Assembly (NCBI GenBank): GCA_023436745.1
Contig: JAEZHZ010000256.1
Coordinates: forward strand, 1 to 61,591
Direction: 5' to 3'
Length of the DNA: 61,591 nucleotides
Origin: Pseudomonadota bacterium
Lineage (GTDB): Bacteria > Pseudomonadota > Alphaproteobacteria > Rhizobiales > Devosiaceae
Shown: positions 1 through 11,300 of the stretch, one piece after another
Layout of the letters: each line of letters opens with the position of its first letter
Numbering within the stretch: the stretch's first letter is position 1
The notes under the pieces: generated by a model
What the model was told of the DNA's origin: nothing
Database searches by the model: none
The model's input: only the letters and a program-made list of their open reading frames with translations
Program-made: the position numbers and the translations under genes

Positions 1-1
1 G

Positions 2-352
2 GTCTACACCAATCCGGAAGTGGCATCCGTCGGTAAGACCGAGGACGAGCTGAAGGCAGAAGGGGTAGACTACAAGGTCGGCAAGTTCCCCTTCACCGCC
101 AACGGCCGCGCCAAGGCGATGCTCGCAACCCAGGGTTTCGTGAAGATCCTCTCCGATGTGAACACCGATCGCGTGCTCGGCGCGCACATCGTCGGCAAGA
201 ACGCCGGCGAGATGATCCACGAGCTGACCGTGCTCATGGAGTTCTCCGGCTCCTCGGAGGATCTCGCCCGCACCACACACGCCCACCCGACCCTCTCGGA
301 AGCAATCCGCGAGGCGGCGCTGAGCCTGGGCGACGGCGCAATCCACATCTGA
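2..352 (+). CDS. lpdA: Dihydrolipoyl dehydrogenase, C-terminal part (5' truncated by window edge)
   Basis: This is the end of a dihydrolipoyl dehydrogenase, the FAD/NAD E3 subunit that reoxidises lipoyl groups of the 2-oxoacid dehydrogenase complexes. About 116 residues of the C-terminal dimerisation domain are present. The open frame enters from base 2, so the GTG at 20 is internal. The signature is the HAHPTLSEA segment near the end, which carries the catalytic His-Glu pair of this disulfide oxidoreductase family. The GKNAGEMIHE stretch is also typical. The stop is at 350-352. Upstream neighbours, probably 2-oxoglutarate or pyruvate dehydrogenase genes, lie outside the window. Confidence 0.93.
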   Translation, partial: VYTNPEVASVGKTEDELKAEGVDYKVGKFPFTANGRAKAMLATQGFVKILSDVNTDRVLGAHIVGKNAGEMIHELTVLMEFSGSSEDLARTTHAHPTLSEAIREAALSLGDGAIHI

Positions 353-385
353 TCGGGCTACACCCGCTCGCCCGACGCACGCGAT

Positions 386-408
386 ATCCCCGGCCAGATG
401 CCGGGGAT
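386..408. terminator. Stem-loop after lpdA
   Basis: A perfect 9-bp inverted repeat (ATCCCCGGC at 386-394 and its complement at 400-408) with a 5-nt loop lies 33 bp after the lpdA stop. It has no T-tract, so it may be an mRNA-stabilising hairpin or a chromosomal palindrome rather than an intrinsic terminator. Confidence 0.35.
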
Positions 409-496
409 GACGCCCCTCCCTGCCCTTGCCAAGCCCTCACCGAAGTGTTGCACTGACGCGGTGAGCTAACTGCTGATTTGCGGGCCGGAGAGGTCA

Positions 497-1591
497 TTGG
501 GCGCCTATATCCTTCGCCGCCTGCTGCTGATGATCCCGACCCTGTTCGGCATCATGGCCATCTCCTTCGTCATCACCCAGTTCGCCCCCGGCGGCCCGGT
601 GGAACAGGCGCTTGCCAACCTCTCAGGGCAGAACTCGAGCTTCATGGATCGGCTGACCGGCAGCGGCCAGGGCGACGCTGCGACCATGCCGCAGGGGGGC
701 CGGGGGGGAGGCTATCGCGGCAGTCAGGGCCTGCCCCCTGAACTGGTCGAACGCATCGAGAAGCAGTTCGGCTTCGACAGGCCGCCGCTCGAGCGCTTCG
801 TCACCATGATCGGCAACTACCTTCGCTTCGATTTCGGCCGGAGCTATTTCCGCGACATCTCCGTGATCGACCTGATCCGCGAGAAGATGCCGGTGTCGAT
901 CTCGCTCGGGCTGTGGATGACGCTGATCGCCTACGGCATCTCCATTCCGCTCGGCATCCGCAAGGCGGTGCGCGACGGCTCGCGCTTCGATGTGTGGTCC
1001 TCGACCATCGTCATCATCGGCTACGCCATACCGGGCTTCATGATCGGCATCCTGCTGGTGGTGCTGTTCGCCGGCGGCAGCTTCCTGCAGATCTTTCCGC
1101 TGCGTGGCCTGACCTCGCCCGGCTGGGAGAGCTTTCCGTGGTGGCGGCAGATCCTCGACTATCTCTGGCACCTGGTGCTGCCGATCACCGCCATGGGGCT
1201 GGGGGCGTTCGCCACCACCACGCTGCTCACCAAGAACAGCTTCATCGACGAGATCGGCAAGCAATACGTCACCACGGCGCGCGCCAAGGGGCTGACGGAA
1301 CGGCAGGTGCTCTACGGCCATGTCTTCCGCAACGCCATGATGCTGGTCATCGCAAGCTTCCCCGCCGCCTTCATCGGGGCCTTCTTCGGCGGCTCGCTGC
1401 TGATCGAGACCATCTTCTCGCTCGATGGGCTCGGGCTGCTCGGCTTCCAGTCGGTCGTCCAGCGCGACTATCCCGTCGTGTTCGCCACGCTCTACATCTT
1501 CTCGCTGGTGGGGCTGGTGCTCGGGCTGCTGTCGGACCTCGCCTATATGTGGGTCGACCCGCGCCTCGACTTCGAGAGCCGGGCCACATGA
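497..1591 (+). CDS. yejB: Microcin C/peptide ABC transporter permease YejB
   Basis: Inner-membrane permease of the YejABEF importer for peptides and microcin C-like compounds. The 364-residue length and the MGAY..RRLLLMIPTLFGI start match YejB. The YRGSQGLPPELVERIEKQFG segment near residue 75 is the YejB-type insertion between TM1 and the rest. The permease domain covers about residues 130-355, with an EAA-like loop at ARAKGLTERQ. The start codon is TTG at 497, chosen because it gives the conserved MGAY N-terminus and has GGAGAGG at 487-493 upstream. The stop overlaps the yejE start (ATGA). It begins a four-gene operon whose binding protein comes last. Confidence 0.93.
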   Translation: MGAYILRRLLLMIPTLFGIMAISFVITQFAPGGPVEQALANLSGQNSSFMDRLTGSGQGDAATMPQGGRGGGYRGSQGLPPELVERIEKQFGFDRPPLERFVTMIGNYLRFDFGRSYFRDISVIDLIREKMPVSISLGLWMTLIAYGISIPLGIRKAVRDGSRFDVWSSTIVIIGYAIPGFMIGILLVVLFAGGSFLQIFPLRGLTSPGWESFPWWRQILDYLWHLVLPITAMGLGAFATTTLLTKNSFIDEIGKQYVTTARAKGLTERQVLYGHVFRNAMMLVIASFPAAFIGAFFGGSLLIETIFSLDGLGLLGFQSVVQRDYPVVFATLYIFSLVGLVLGLLSDLAYMWVDPRLDFESRAT

Positions 1592-2726
1592 CCGACATGA
1601 TGGCCGAAGCCGCCGCCCTCGAGGCACCCCGCAACAGCCGGCTGTCCCCGCTCAACCGCAGGCGCTGGCAGAACTTCCGCGCCAATCGCCGGGGCTGGTG
1701 GTCCCTGTGGCTGTTCCTCGCCATGTTCCTCGTCGCGATGGGCTCGGACTTCATCGCCAACGACCGCCCCATCGTCGCGTCCTACAAGGGCGAGCTGCTG
1801 TTTCCGGTGTTCGTGGACTATCCCGAAGCCAAGTTCGGCGGCTTTCTCGCGACACCCGATTATCGCAGCGACTTCATAGCGGGCGAGATCGAGGACAATG
1901 GCTGGGCCATCTGGCCGCCAGTCCGGTTCAGCTACGGCACCGTGGACCGCTACCAGCCCGGGTCGGGAGCCACCCCGCCGGCATGGCTGGTCCCGGGCGA
2001 CCAGATCTGCGCGCAGTATCGCGGCGGCACCGCCGACCCCAACTGCCACTGGGGAAATTTCCACTGGCTCGGGACCGATGACCGCGGCCGGGACGTCCTT
2101 GCGCGACTGCTCTACGGGTTGCGCATCTCGATCCTGTTCGGCTTCGCCCTCACTATCCTGTCCTCGATCGTGGGCGTGTTCGTGGGTGCCGTGCAGGGCT
2201 ATTTCGGCGGCTGGATCGATCTCCTCGGCCAGCGGCTGATCGAGATCTGGACCTCGATACCCGCCCTCTACCTGCTGCTCATCATCTCGAGCGTCATCAC
2301 CCCCAGCTTCTGGGTGCTGCTCGGCATCCTGCTGCTGTTCTCCTGGGTGTCGCTGGTCGGCATCGTGCGCGCCGAGTTCCTGCGGGCCCGCAACTTCGAG
2401 TATGTGGCCGCGGCCCGCGCGCTCGGCGTCTCCAACTTCGCCATCATGGGCCGGCACCTGCTGCCCAATGCCATGGTTGCGACACTCACCTTCATGCCAT
2501 TCATCCTGTCGGGCTCGGTCGTCACGCTGACCTCGCTCGATCTGCTCGGCTTCGGGCTGCCGCCCGGCTCGCCCTCGCTGGGGGAACTCCTCGCGCAGGG
2601 CAAGAACAACCTGCAGGCTCCCTGGCTCGGCATTACCGGCTTTGTCACTATCGCCACCATGATGACGCTCCTGGTTTTCATCGGCGAGGCGGTGCGCGAT
2701 GCCTTCGACCCGCGCAAGACCTTCGC

Positions 2727-2730
<4 letters not shown>
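1588..2730 (+). CDS. yejE: Microcin C/peptide ABC transporter permease YejE
   Basis: Second inner-membrane permease of the Yej importer, 380 residues. An N-terminal membrane segment at about residues 36-54 is followed by a long periplasmic region and then the binding-protein-dependent transport domain, with LGTDDRGRDVLARLLYG leading into the membrane core. The coupling loop YVAAARALGVSNFAIMGRH is the EAA motif that contacts the ATPase. The ATG at 1588 overlaps the yejB stop by four bases and the gene ends with an ATGA overlap into yejF, so the three genes are translationally coupled. An upstream extension of the open frame to 913 is antisense-type noise within yejB and was discarded. Confidence 0.92.
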
Positions 2731-4355
<1,625 letters not shown>

Positions 4356-4383
4356 TCTGGCCCGAATGCCCGTGGAGACCCCC

Positions 4384-6231
4384 ATGAAGCTCGCCCCCCT
4401 CCTCCTTGCCGGCCTTGCGGCACTGGCACTCGCAGCGCCCGTCGCGGCACAGAGCCCCACCGGCGTCTGGCTCCATGGCGACTCCCTGATCGAGGAGCCG
4501 AAATATCCGGAAGGCTTCGCGCATTTCGACTACGTCAATCCCGAAGCGCCCAAGGGTGGCACGGTCCGCATCGGCAACCGCGGCAGCTTCGACACCTTCA
4601 ATCCACTCCTGCCGCAGGGCCAGCCTGCCGCCGGACTGGGGCTGGTCTACGAGACGCTTATGACGCCGTCGGCAGACGAGCCATCTGCCCATTATGGCCT
4701 TCTCGCCGAAGCCATGAGGGTTGCGGACGACTATGGCGCCGTCACGTTCCGCATGAATCCTGACGCACGCTGGCACGATGGTGAACCGGTGACGGCGGAG
4801 GACGTCGTGTGGTCCTTCAACAAGCTCATCGAGCTCAACCCGGACAATGCCGGCTACTACGCCGATGTGGAGAGCGTGGCGGTGACCGCGCCGGGCGAGG
4901 TGACCTTCACCTTCAACACCACCGAAAACGCCGAACTGCCGCATATCCTGGGACAGGTGCTGGTGCTGCCACAGCATTGGTGGGAGGGCACCGACGAGAA
5001 CGGCAAACAGCGCGACATCTCCCGCTCGACGCTCGAGGCGCCCATGGGGTCCGGCCCCTACCGAGTCGCCCGTTTCGATCCGGGCCGCACCATGGTCTAC
5101 GAGCGGGTCGAGGACTACTGGGGTGCCGACCACCCCACCCGCATCGGCACCAACAATTTCGACGAGTACCGCATCGAGTTTTTCCTCGATGAAACCGTGC
5201 AGTTCGAAGCCTTCAAGGCCGACCAGTTCGACTGGTGGTTCGAGAACACCGCGCGCCGCTGGGCCACGCAGTACGACTTTCCCGCGGTCCGTGACGGCCG
5301 GATCGTGCTGGAGCGCTTCCCCCAGGATTTCGCCCGCTCCGGTGCCATGGTCGGCTTCATTCCGAATCTGCGGCGCCCGATCTTCGAGGACGAACGCGTC
5401 CGCGAGGCGCTGAACTACGCCTTCGACTTCGAGCAGCTGAACGCGACGCTCTTCTATGGCGAGTACCACCGGGTCGACAGCTACTTCTTCGGACTGCCCT
5501 TCGCCTCGGATGGCCTGCCGCAGGGGGAAGAGCTCGAAATCCTCGAATCGGTCCGCGACCTGGTGCCGCCTGCCGTATTCACCGAGGAATATGCCAACCC
5601 GGTCGCAGGCGACGATGCCACGCTGCGCGAGAACCTTCGCCGCGCCCTCGAACTGCTCACGGCCGCCGGATACACGCTGAACGGCAACCAGCTGGTGGAC
5701 GCCAGCGGCCGCCAGCTCGCCTTCGAGATCCTGCTCAACGGCCCGACCATCGAGCCGGTGGCGCAGAACCTCGTCGACAACTTGAACCTGATCGGTGTCG
5801 CGGCCACGATCCGCATCGTCGACGGCGCCCAGTATGTCGAGCGGGTGCGCACCTTCGACTACGACATGATCTATGGCAGCTGGCTGCAGTCCTTCTCGCC
5901 CGGCAATGAGCAGCGCTTCTTCTTCGGTTCATCGACGGCCGACCAGCAGGGGTCCCGCAACTACGCCGGCATTGCCGATCCCGGGATCGACGCGCTGATC
6001 CAGCTGCTGGTGGCCCCCGACGATCGCGACACCCAGCTCGCCATCACCAGCGCCCTCGATCGCGTGCTCCTCCACCACCACTACGTGGTGCCCTCCTACA
6101 TGGCGCAGGACACGCGCATCGCCCGCTGGGACCGGTTCGGCCATCCCGATCCGCTGCCCGAGTTCGACATCGGCTTTCCCACCATCTGGTGGTGGGATGA
6201 GGAAAAGGCGGCCAAGGCGGACGGCAACTAG
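4384..6231 (+). CDS. yejA: Periplasmic peptide-binding protein YejA
   Basis: Family 5 extracellular solute-binding protein of the Yej importer, 615 residues. A Sec signal peptide (MKLAPLLLAGLAALALA..APVAAQ) is followed by a mature domain starting near SPTGVW. The FDYVNPEAPKGGTVRIGNRGSFDTFNP stretch, in parts, and WHDGEPVTAEDVVWSF are hallmarks of YejA/SBP family 5. I chose the ATG at 4384 over 4366 because GTGGAGA at 4372-4378 then serves as ribosome-binding site and the signal peptide begins cleanly. The gene follows yejF by 28 bp and is last in the operon, unlike E. coli yejABEF where it is first. Confidence 0.92.
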   Translation: MKLAPLLLAGLAALALAAPVAAQSPTGVWLHGDSLIEEPKYPEGFAHFDYVNPEAPKGGTVRIGNRGSFDTFNPLLPQGQPAAGLGLVYETLMTPSADEPSAHYGLLAEAMRVADDYGAVTFRMNPDARWHDGEPVTAEDVVWSFNKLIELNPDNAGYYADVESVAVTAPGEVTFTFNTTENAELPHILGQVLVLPQHWWEGTDENGKQRDISRSTLEAPMGSGPYRVARFDPGRTMVYERVEDYWGADHPTRIGTNNFDEYRIEFFLDETVQFEAFKADQFDWWFENTARRWATQYDFPAVRDGRIVLERFPQDFARSGAMVGFIPNLRRPIFEDERVREALNYAFDFEQLNATLFYGEYHRVDSYFFGLPFASDGLPQGEELEILESVRDLVPPAVFTEEYANPVAGDDATLRENLRRALELLTAAGYTLNGNQLVDASGRQLAFEILLNGPTIEPVAQNLVDNLNLIGVAATIRIVDGAQYVERVRTFDYDMIYGSWLQSFSPGNEQRFFFGSSTADQQGSRNYAGIADPGIDALIQLLVAPDDRDTQLAITSALDRVLLHHHYVVPSYMAQDTRIARWDRFGHPDPLPEFDIGFPTIWWWDEEKAAKADGN

Positions 6232-6421
6232 CGGGCCCGCCGGGCTGACTGTGTTCCCGACGCATCGGTGAGGACCCGATGCGGCAGGAATTCGCCTGCT
6301 GAGGCTATGATCGTCGCCGCGAGGGCCTTAAAGTCCTGCCGGCATGCGCGCCTCCAGGGCGTGACCGATCGCAGCGGGGCGGCGTCGCTTAACGGATTCT
6401 TCTCGTCCCGCGATCAAAAAT

Positions 6422-8371
6422 ATGGCTTCTGCCTTCGGGTGGGAGAGTCAACGGGCGGGACTGAATCAACTGCGAAGCGCAAGGCAGGTATCGAGTATCA
6501 GCGCTGTGTGCCTGGCCATCGGACTCAGTCTGGCGGCCCCTGCAGCTGCATTTGAAATCTTCGGCTTCCGCTTCTTCGAGGACGATACCGAAGACGCGGT
6601 GATCGCCGACCCGCAGCCCTATACGGTCGAGGTGGTGGTTGTCGGCGACCCTGCCCTCGCCGGTGTCGTCGACCGGGCCTCGACGCTCGTTCAGGACGCT
6701 GCCGAGCCCGCCTCCGGCGCCGCCGGCCTGCTGGCGACCGCCCGCGGAGACTATGAGCGCATTGTCGCGGCAATGTATGGCGAAGGCCGCTACGGCCCCG
6801 TCGTCAGCATCAGCGTGGGCGGCCGGGAAGCCTCGACGCTGCCGCCGGATGTGGTGCTGCCCGATCCGGTTCCGGTGGTGATCAGCGTCGACACCGGGCC
6901 CGAATTCCGCTTCAGCCGCCTTGCCATTGCCAACCAGGCACCACCGACGGCCGACCCGGCCGACTATGTCGAGCCGCCCTTCGTGGTCGGCTTTGCCGCC
7001 GGCGAAGTCGCGCGCTCCAAGGTCGTGCTGCGTGCGGAGCAACTCACACTCGAGGCGTGGCGCCAGCTCGGCCACCCCAAGGCAGCCGTGGCCCGTCGCG
7101 ATGTCGTAGCCGACCACGCGACCAATACCGTGGACGTCACGCTGGTGGTGGACCCCGGCCCCCGCGCCGCGTTCGGGCCGGTCTCGGTCACCGGCCAGGA
7201 GCGGATGGACCCCGAATTCATCGCCTGGATGACCGGCCTTACCGTCGGGCAGGAATACGACCCCGACGACGTCAAGCTCGCCCAGAAGCGCCTCGATCGC
7301 CTCGAAGTCTTCCAGGTTGCCCGCCTCGAGGCCGCGCAGAATATCGGCCCCGGCGGACTGCTGCCGTTCACCGTCATCGTCCAGGAACTGCCCGGCCGCC
7401 GCTTTGGTGTCGGCGCCACCTATTCCAGCCTCGACGGCCTCGGTGTCGAAGCCTACCACCTGTGGCGCAATTTGTTCGGGCGGGCCGAGCGGCTGCGCCT
7501 CGACGCCCGCGTCGCCAGCATCGGCTATCCGGTCGACTCCTCGCAGTTCGACTATTTCTTCGGCGGCACCTTCACCAAGCCCGGCGTGTTCAACCCGGAT
7601 ACGGATTTCATCGCGGCCGTGTCGGCAGAGCGCAGTGTCTACCCCACCTTCACCGAAACCTCGGCCTCGATACGGGCGGGACTGAATCACGTTCTCAGCG
7701 ACCACATCGCCTTCGAGGCCGGCGCCGAGTTCGAGCGCAGCCGTTTCGACGACGCCTTCGGCACGCGCGACTTCGCCGTGCTCGGGCTGTACGGCAGCGC
7801 CACCCTCGACTTCCGTGACAATCCCACCAACGCCACCGAAGGCTGGTACCTGCAGGGTACGCTCGAACCCTATTACGAGCTTGTCTATGGCAATCCGCAG
7901 GCTCGCCTCGTGATGGAGGGTCGCACCTATTTCGGTTTCGGCGACGACGACCAACTGGTGCTCGCGGCCCGGTTGCGCGGCGGCGCCGTGGTCGGGCCCT
8001 CGCTTGACCAGATCCCGCCCGACCGCCTGTTCTTCGCCGGTGGTGGCGGGTCCGTGCGCGGCTACGCCTATCGCTCGATCGGCGTCGACGATGGCAACGG
8101 CCGGGTGACCGGCGGGCGCTACCTGCTTGAAGGATCGCTGGAAGCCCGCGCCAGGGTGACCGAGGATATCGGTGTCGTCGGCTTCCTCGACGGCGGCTAT
8201 GTCGCTGCCGATGTGTTCCCGGGCCTCGAAGACCTCCGGCTCGGCACCGGCGTGGGCGTACGTTATGAAACCGGCTTCGGGCCGCTGCGCGCCGACCTCG
8301 CCATTCCGCTGAACAAGCGGCCGGGCGATGCGGATTATGCCGTCTATGTCGGTATCGGGCAGGCCTTCTGA
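6422..8371 (+). CDS. tamA: Outer-membrane translocation and assembly protein TamA (Omp85 family)
   Basis: Outer-membrane beta-barrel of the TAM complex, which works with TamB in lipid transport and membrane protein assembly. The 649-residue protein has an N-terminal hydrophobic signal (VSSISAVCLAIGLSLAAPAAA) and then POTRA-like domains to about residue 330, with repeated ..FGPVSVTGQERMD.. type strands. The C-terminal barrel follows from about residue 330. The barrel contains the FFAGGGGSVRGYAYRSIG segment, the VRGY motif of Omp85 proteins. No strong ribosome site is visible before the ATG at 6422, and no better in-frame start precedes the signal. It overlaps tamB by TGATG. Confidence 0.92.
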   Translation: MASAFGWESQRAGLNQLRSARQVSSISAVCLAIGLSLAAPAAAFEIFGFRFFEDDTEDAVIADPQPYTVEVVVVGDPALAGVVDRASTLVQDAAEPASGAAGLLATARGDYERIVAAMYGEGRYGPVVSISVGGREASTLPPDVVLPDPVPVVISVDTGPEFRFSRLAIANQAPPTADPADYVEPPFVVGFAAGEVARSKVVLRAEQLTLEAWRQLGHPKAAVARRDVVADHATNTVDVTLVVDPGPRAAFGPVSVTGQERMDPEFIAWMTGLTVGQEYDPDDVKLAQKRLDRLEVFQVARLEAAQNIGPGGLLPFTVIVQELPGRRFGVGATYSSLDGLGVEAYHLWRNLFGRAERLRLDARVASIGYPVDSSQFDYFFGGTFTKPGVFNPDTDFIAAVSAERSVYPTFTETSASIRAGLNHVLSDHIAFEAGAEFERSRFDDAFGTRDFAVLGLYGSATLDFRDNPTNATEGWYLQGTLEPYYELVYGNPQARLVMEGRTYFGFGDDDQLVLAARLRGGAVVGPSLDQIPPDRLFFAGGGGSVRGYAYRSIGVDDGNGRVTGGRYLLEGSLEARARVTEDIGVVGFLDGGYVAADVFPGLEDLRLGTGVGVRYETGFGPLRADLAIPLNKRPGDADYAVYVGIGQAF

Positions 8372-11300
8372 TGAAGAAGCTCACCCCCACCTTCCGCAGC
8401 CTCGCCCTTGTCACCCTTTCGGCCACGGCGCTTGCCCTTGCCGCGCCCGCCCTGGGGCAGCAGGACATCCTTTCCCTGAGCGACGAGGAACAGAAGGACT
8501 GGCTGACCAGCTTCGTGCAGGACCGCCTGTCGACGCCCGAGCGCCAGATCCGGCTGTCCAATATCGACGGCGTGCTCGGATCCAACGTTTCGATCCGCGA
8601 GATCACCATCTCCGATGCCGAAGGCGTCTGGCTCCGGGTCAACAATGCCAGCCTCAACTGGAACCAGGCCGCCCTGTTCCTCGGCCGGCTCGAGGTCAAC
8701 TCGCTGACTGCGGACTCGATCGAGTATCTGCGCAACCCCGTTCCGTCGGACCAGCCGAACCTGCCCGCACCCGAAGCGGGAACCTTCCAGATTCCCGACT
8801 TCCCCGTCGCGGTGATCCTGCAGCAGCTGAGCGTGCCCGTCGTCACCTTCGGCGAGAACGTCTTCGGCCTCGGATCCGAGATCTCGCTTGCCGGCGCCTT
8901 CCGGCTCGAGAGCGGCAATCTCGATGCCAGCCTCGACATCGTCCGCCTCGACGGGCCCGGCGGCACGCTCGATCTTGATCTCGACTATCTGCGCGACACC
9001 AATGTCCTCGACCTGGGCCTGGTGCTCAACGAGCCCGAGAACGGCGTCCTCGCCAATCTGCTCAACATCGAGGGCCGCCCGGCCGTTTCGCTCAGCCTCA
9101 CCGGCACTGGCCCGGTTTCGGACCTGCGCGCCGACCTGAACCTGGCCGCCAACGGTCAGACCGCGCTTGCCGGCATCACCACAATCAGCCAGGTGGCGGA
9201 AGGCTTTTCCGTCGACGCGGACCTGCGCGGCCCGCTCTCGACGCTGATCGCCGAACCCTACCGCCCCTTCTTCGGCGCCGAGACCGCGCTGACCGCCGAT
9301 GCACTGGTTCGCTCCGGGGGCGGCGTCACCATCGATGCGTTCCGTCTGTCCGGTGGCCAGCTGTCGGTCGAAGGCAGCGCCGCGACCACCCCTGACAATT
9401 TCCTCCAGCGCCTGGACGTCGACGCCGTCATTGCCGATGCGAGCGGCGCCCCGGTGACCCTGCCGGTGCCGGGTGCCGCCACCCGCATCGGTTCGGCGCG
9501 CCTGACCATCGACTATGGGGTCGATGCAGGCGACACCTGGTCCGCGAGCATCGACGCGAGCGGTTTCGAGAGCACCGACTTCGCGGCTGACACCGTGCAG
9601 TTCGACGTGGGCGGCGTGGCCGCCAATCTCTCCGACCCGGCAGGCCGCCGCCTCACCTTCAACGGCGACGGAGCCGTGAGCGGCATCACCGCCACACTGG
9701 AGGTCGAGGCTGCCCTTGGCGACAGCATCGGCCTCGGCGTCGCCGGGCTCTGGAATGCGGGCGAGCCGATCGAACTCGCCGAGTTCCGCGTCGCGGCCGC
9801 CAATCTCACCGCAGCCCTCACCGGCCAGCTCGACGGGTTCGACTTCAAGGGCGACGTTGCACTCGAAACCTCCAGCATCGCCCCCTTCTCGGGTTTAGCC
9901 GGCCGAGACCTCGACGGCGCGCTGTCGCTGCAGGCTACCGGTCTGATCCAGCCCCTGAGCGGCGGCTTTGACCTCGTGCTCGACGGCACCGGTACCGGCC
10001 TTCAGGTCGATGACGAAGTGGCCGACCGCCTGCTCGCCGGCACGGTCGAACTGGAAGGCCGCCTGGCCCGTACCGAGGCCGGCCTCAAAGCCGATGCCTT
10101 CCGCCTCGGCAACCAGCAACTGCAGCTGACCGCCAACGGCACCTACGCCTCCACCGTCGCCGATTTTGGCTTGAGCCTCGATCTCGCGGACCTGTCGCTC
10201 GTCACCGACGCCGGCTCGGGCGCGGTACGCGTGGTGGGCACGGCCCGCGGCGAGGAGGGAGTCGTTGACCTCTCCCTCGTCGGCACCATTGCCGAAGGCC
10301 GCCTGGGCGATCGCGCCCTCCGCGACGCCACCCTGCGCTTCGATGGCACCACCTCCGATGCTGGCCTTGCCGGAACGATCTCCGGCGAAGCCGCGCTCGA
10401 CGGGCACCGCACGCTTCTCTCCGCCGACCTCGCGGCCGACAGCGACGCCTTGGCGCTCAGCCAGATCGACTTCCAGGCTGCCGGCACCCGCATCACCGGC
10501 GGCGTGACCCGCGCGGCGGCGACGGGCCTGCTCGACGGCTCGCTGTCGCTGGTGTCTCCCGACGTGTCGGTACCGGCTGCGCTGCTGCTGCTCGATGCCC
10601 AGGGTGCCATCAACGCAGATGTCGCCCTTGCAGCAGACGGAGACCGGCAGTCCGCCACCGTTCGCGCGGATGTCGCCAACCTGCGGCTCGATACCGTTCG
10701 CATCGGCGCCGCCGACATCAACGCCACCGTCGCCGATCTGTTCGGCGTCCCGGCCATCGATGGCAGCGCCTCGGCGACGAACGTAGCTGCCGGCGGCGTC
10801 ACCGTCGATCGGCTCACCGCCCGCGCCAGCCAGAGCGGCGGCGCCACCAGCTTCGACGCGCAGGCGCGGCTCGCGACCGGCACCGATGTAGACGTCGCCG
10901 GCTCGCTGGCGCCGGTCGAGAACGGCTTCCGCCTCGCGCTCGATCGCGCCAACCTCGATCAGGGCAGCCTCAGCGCGCGCCTTGCACAGCCCGCCACCCT
11001 CGAGGTCATTGGCGAGAGCGTTCGGCTCGACGCCATCCGCTTCGATGTCGGCTCCGGTTCCATCACGGCGACCGGCACCGCCGGCAGCAGCCTCGACATC
11101 ACGGCCGACGTCCGGTCCCTGCCCCTGTCCATCGCCAACGCCTTCGCGCCCGACCTTGCCCTCGGCGGCACGCTCGATGGCCGCGCCAGCATCACCGGAT
11201 CGTCCTCCGATCCTCAGGTGCGCTTCGAGGCCTCGGCAACTGGCGTCAACGCCGCAGCGCTGCGGGATCTCGGCGTCACCGGCGTCTCCGCCACTGCCAG

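Noticed and set aside
623..1627. Long antisense open frame (334 codons) opposite yejB
   Set aside because: It has no recognisable domain, its composition follows the GC-rich antisense shadow of yejB, and it overlaps a clear gene entirely.
6232..6241. GCGGGCCCGC palindrome after yejA as a terminator
   Set aside because: It is only 10 bp with no loop and no T-run, expected by chance at this GC content.
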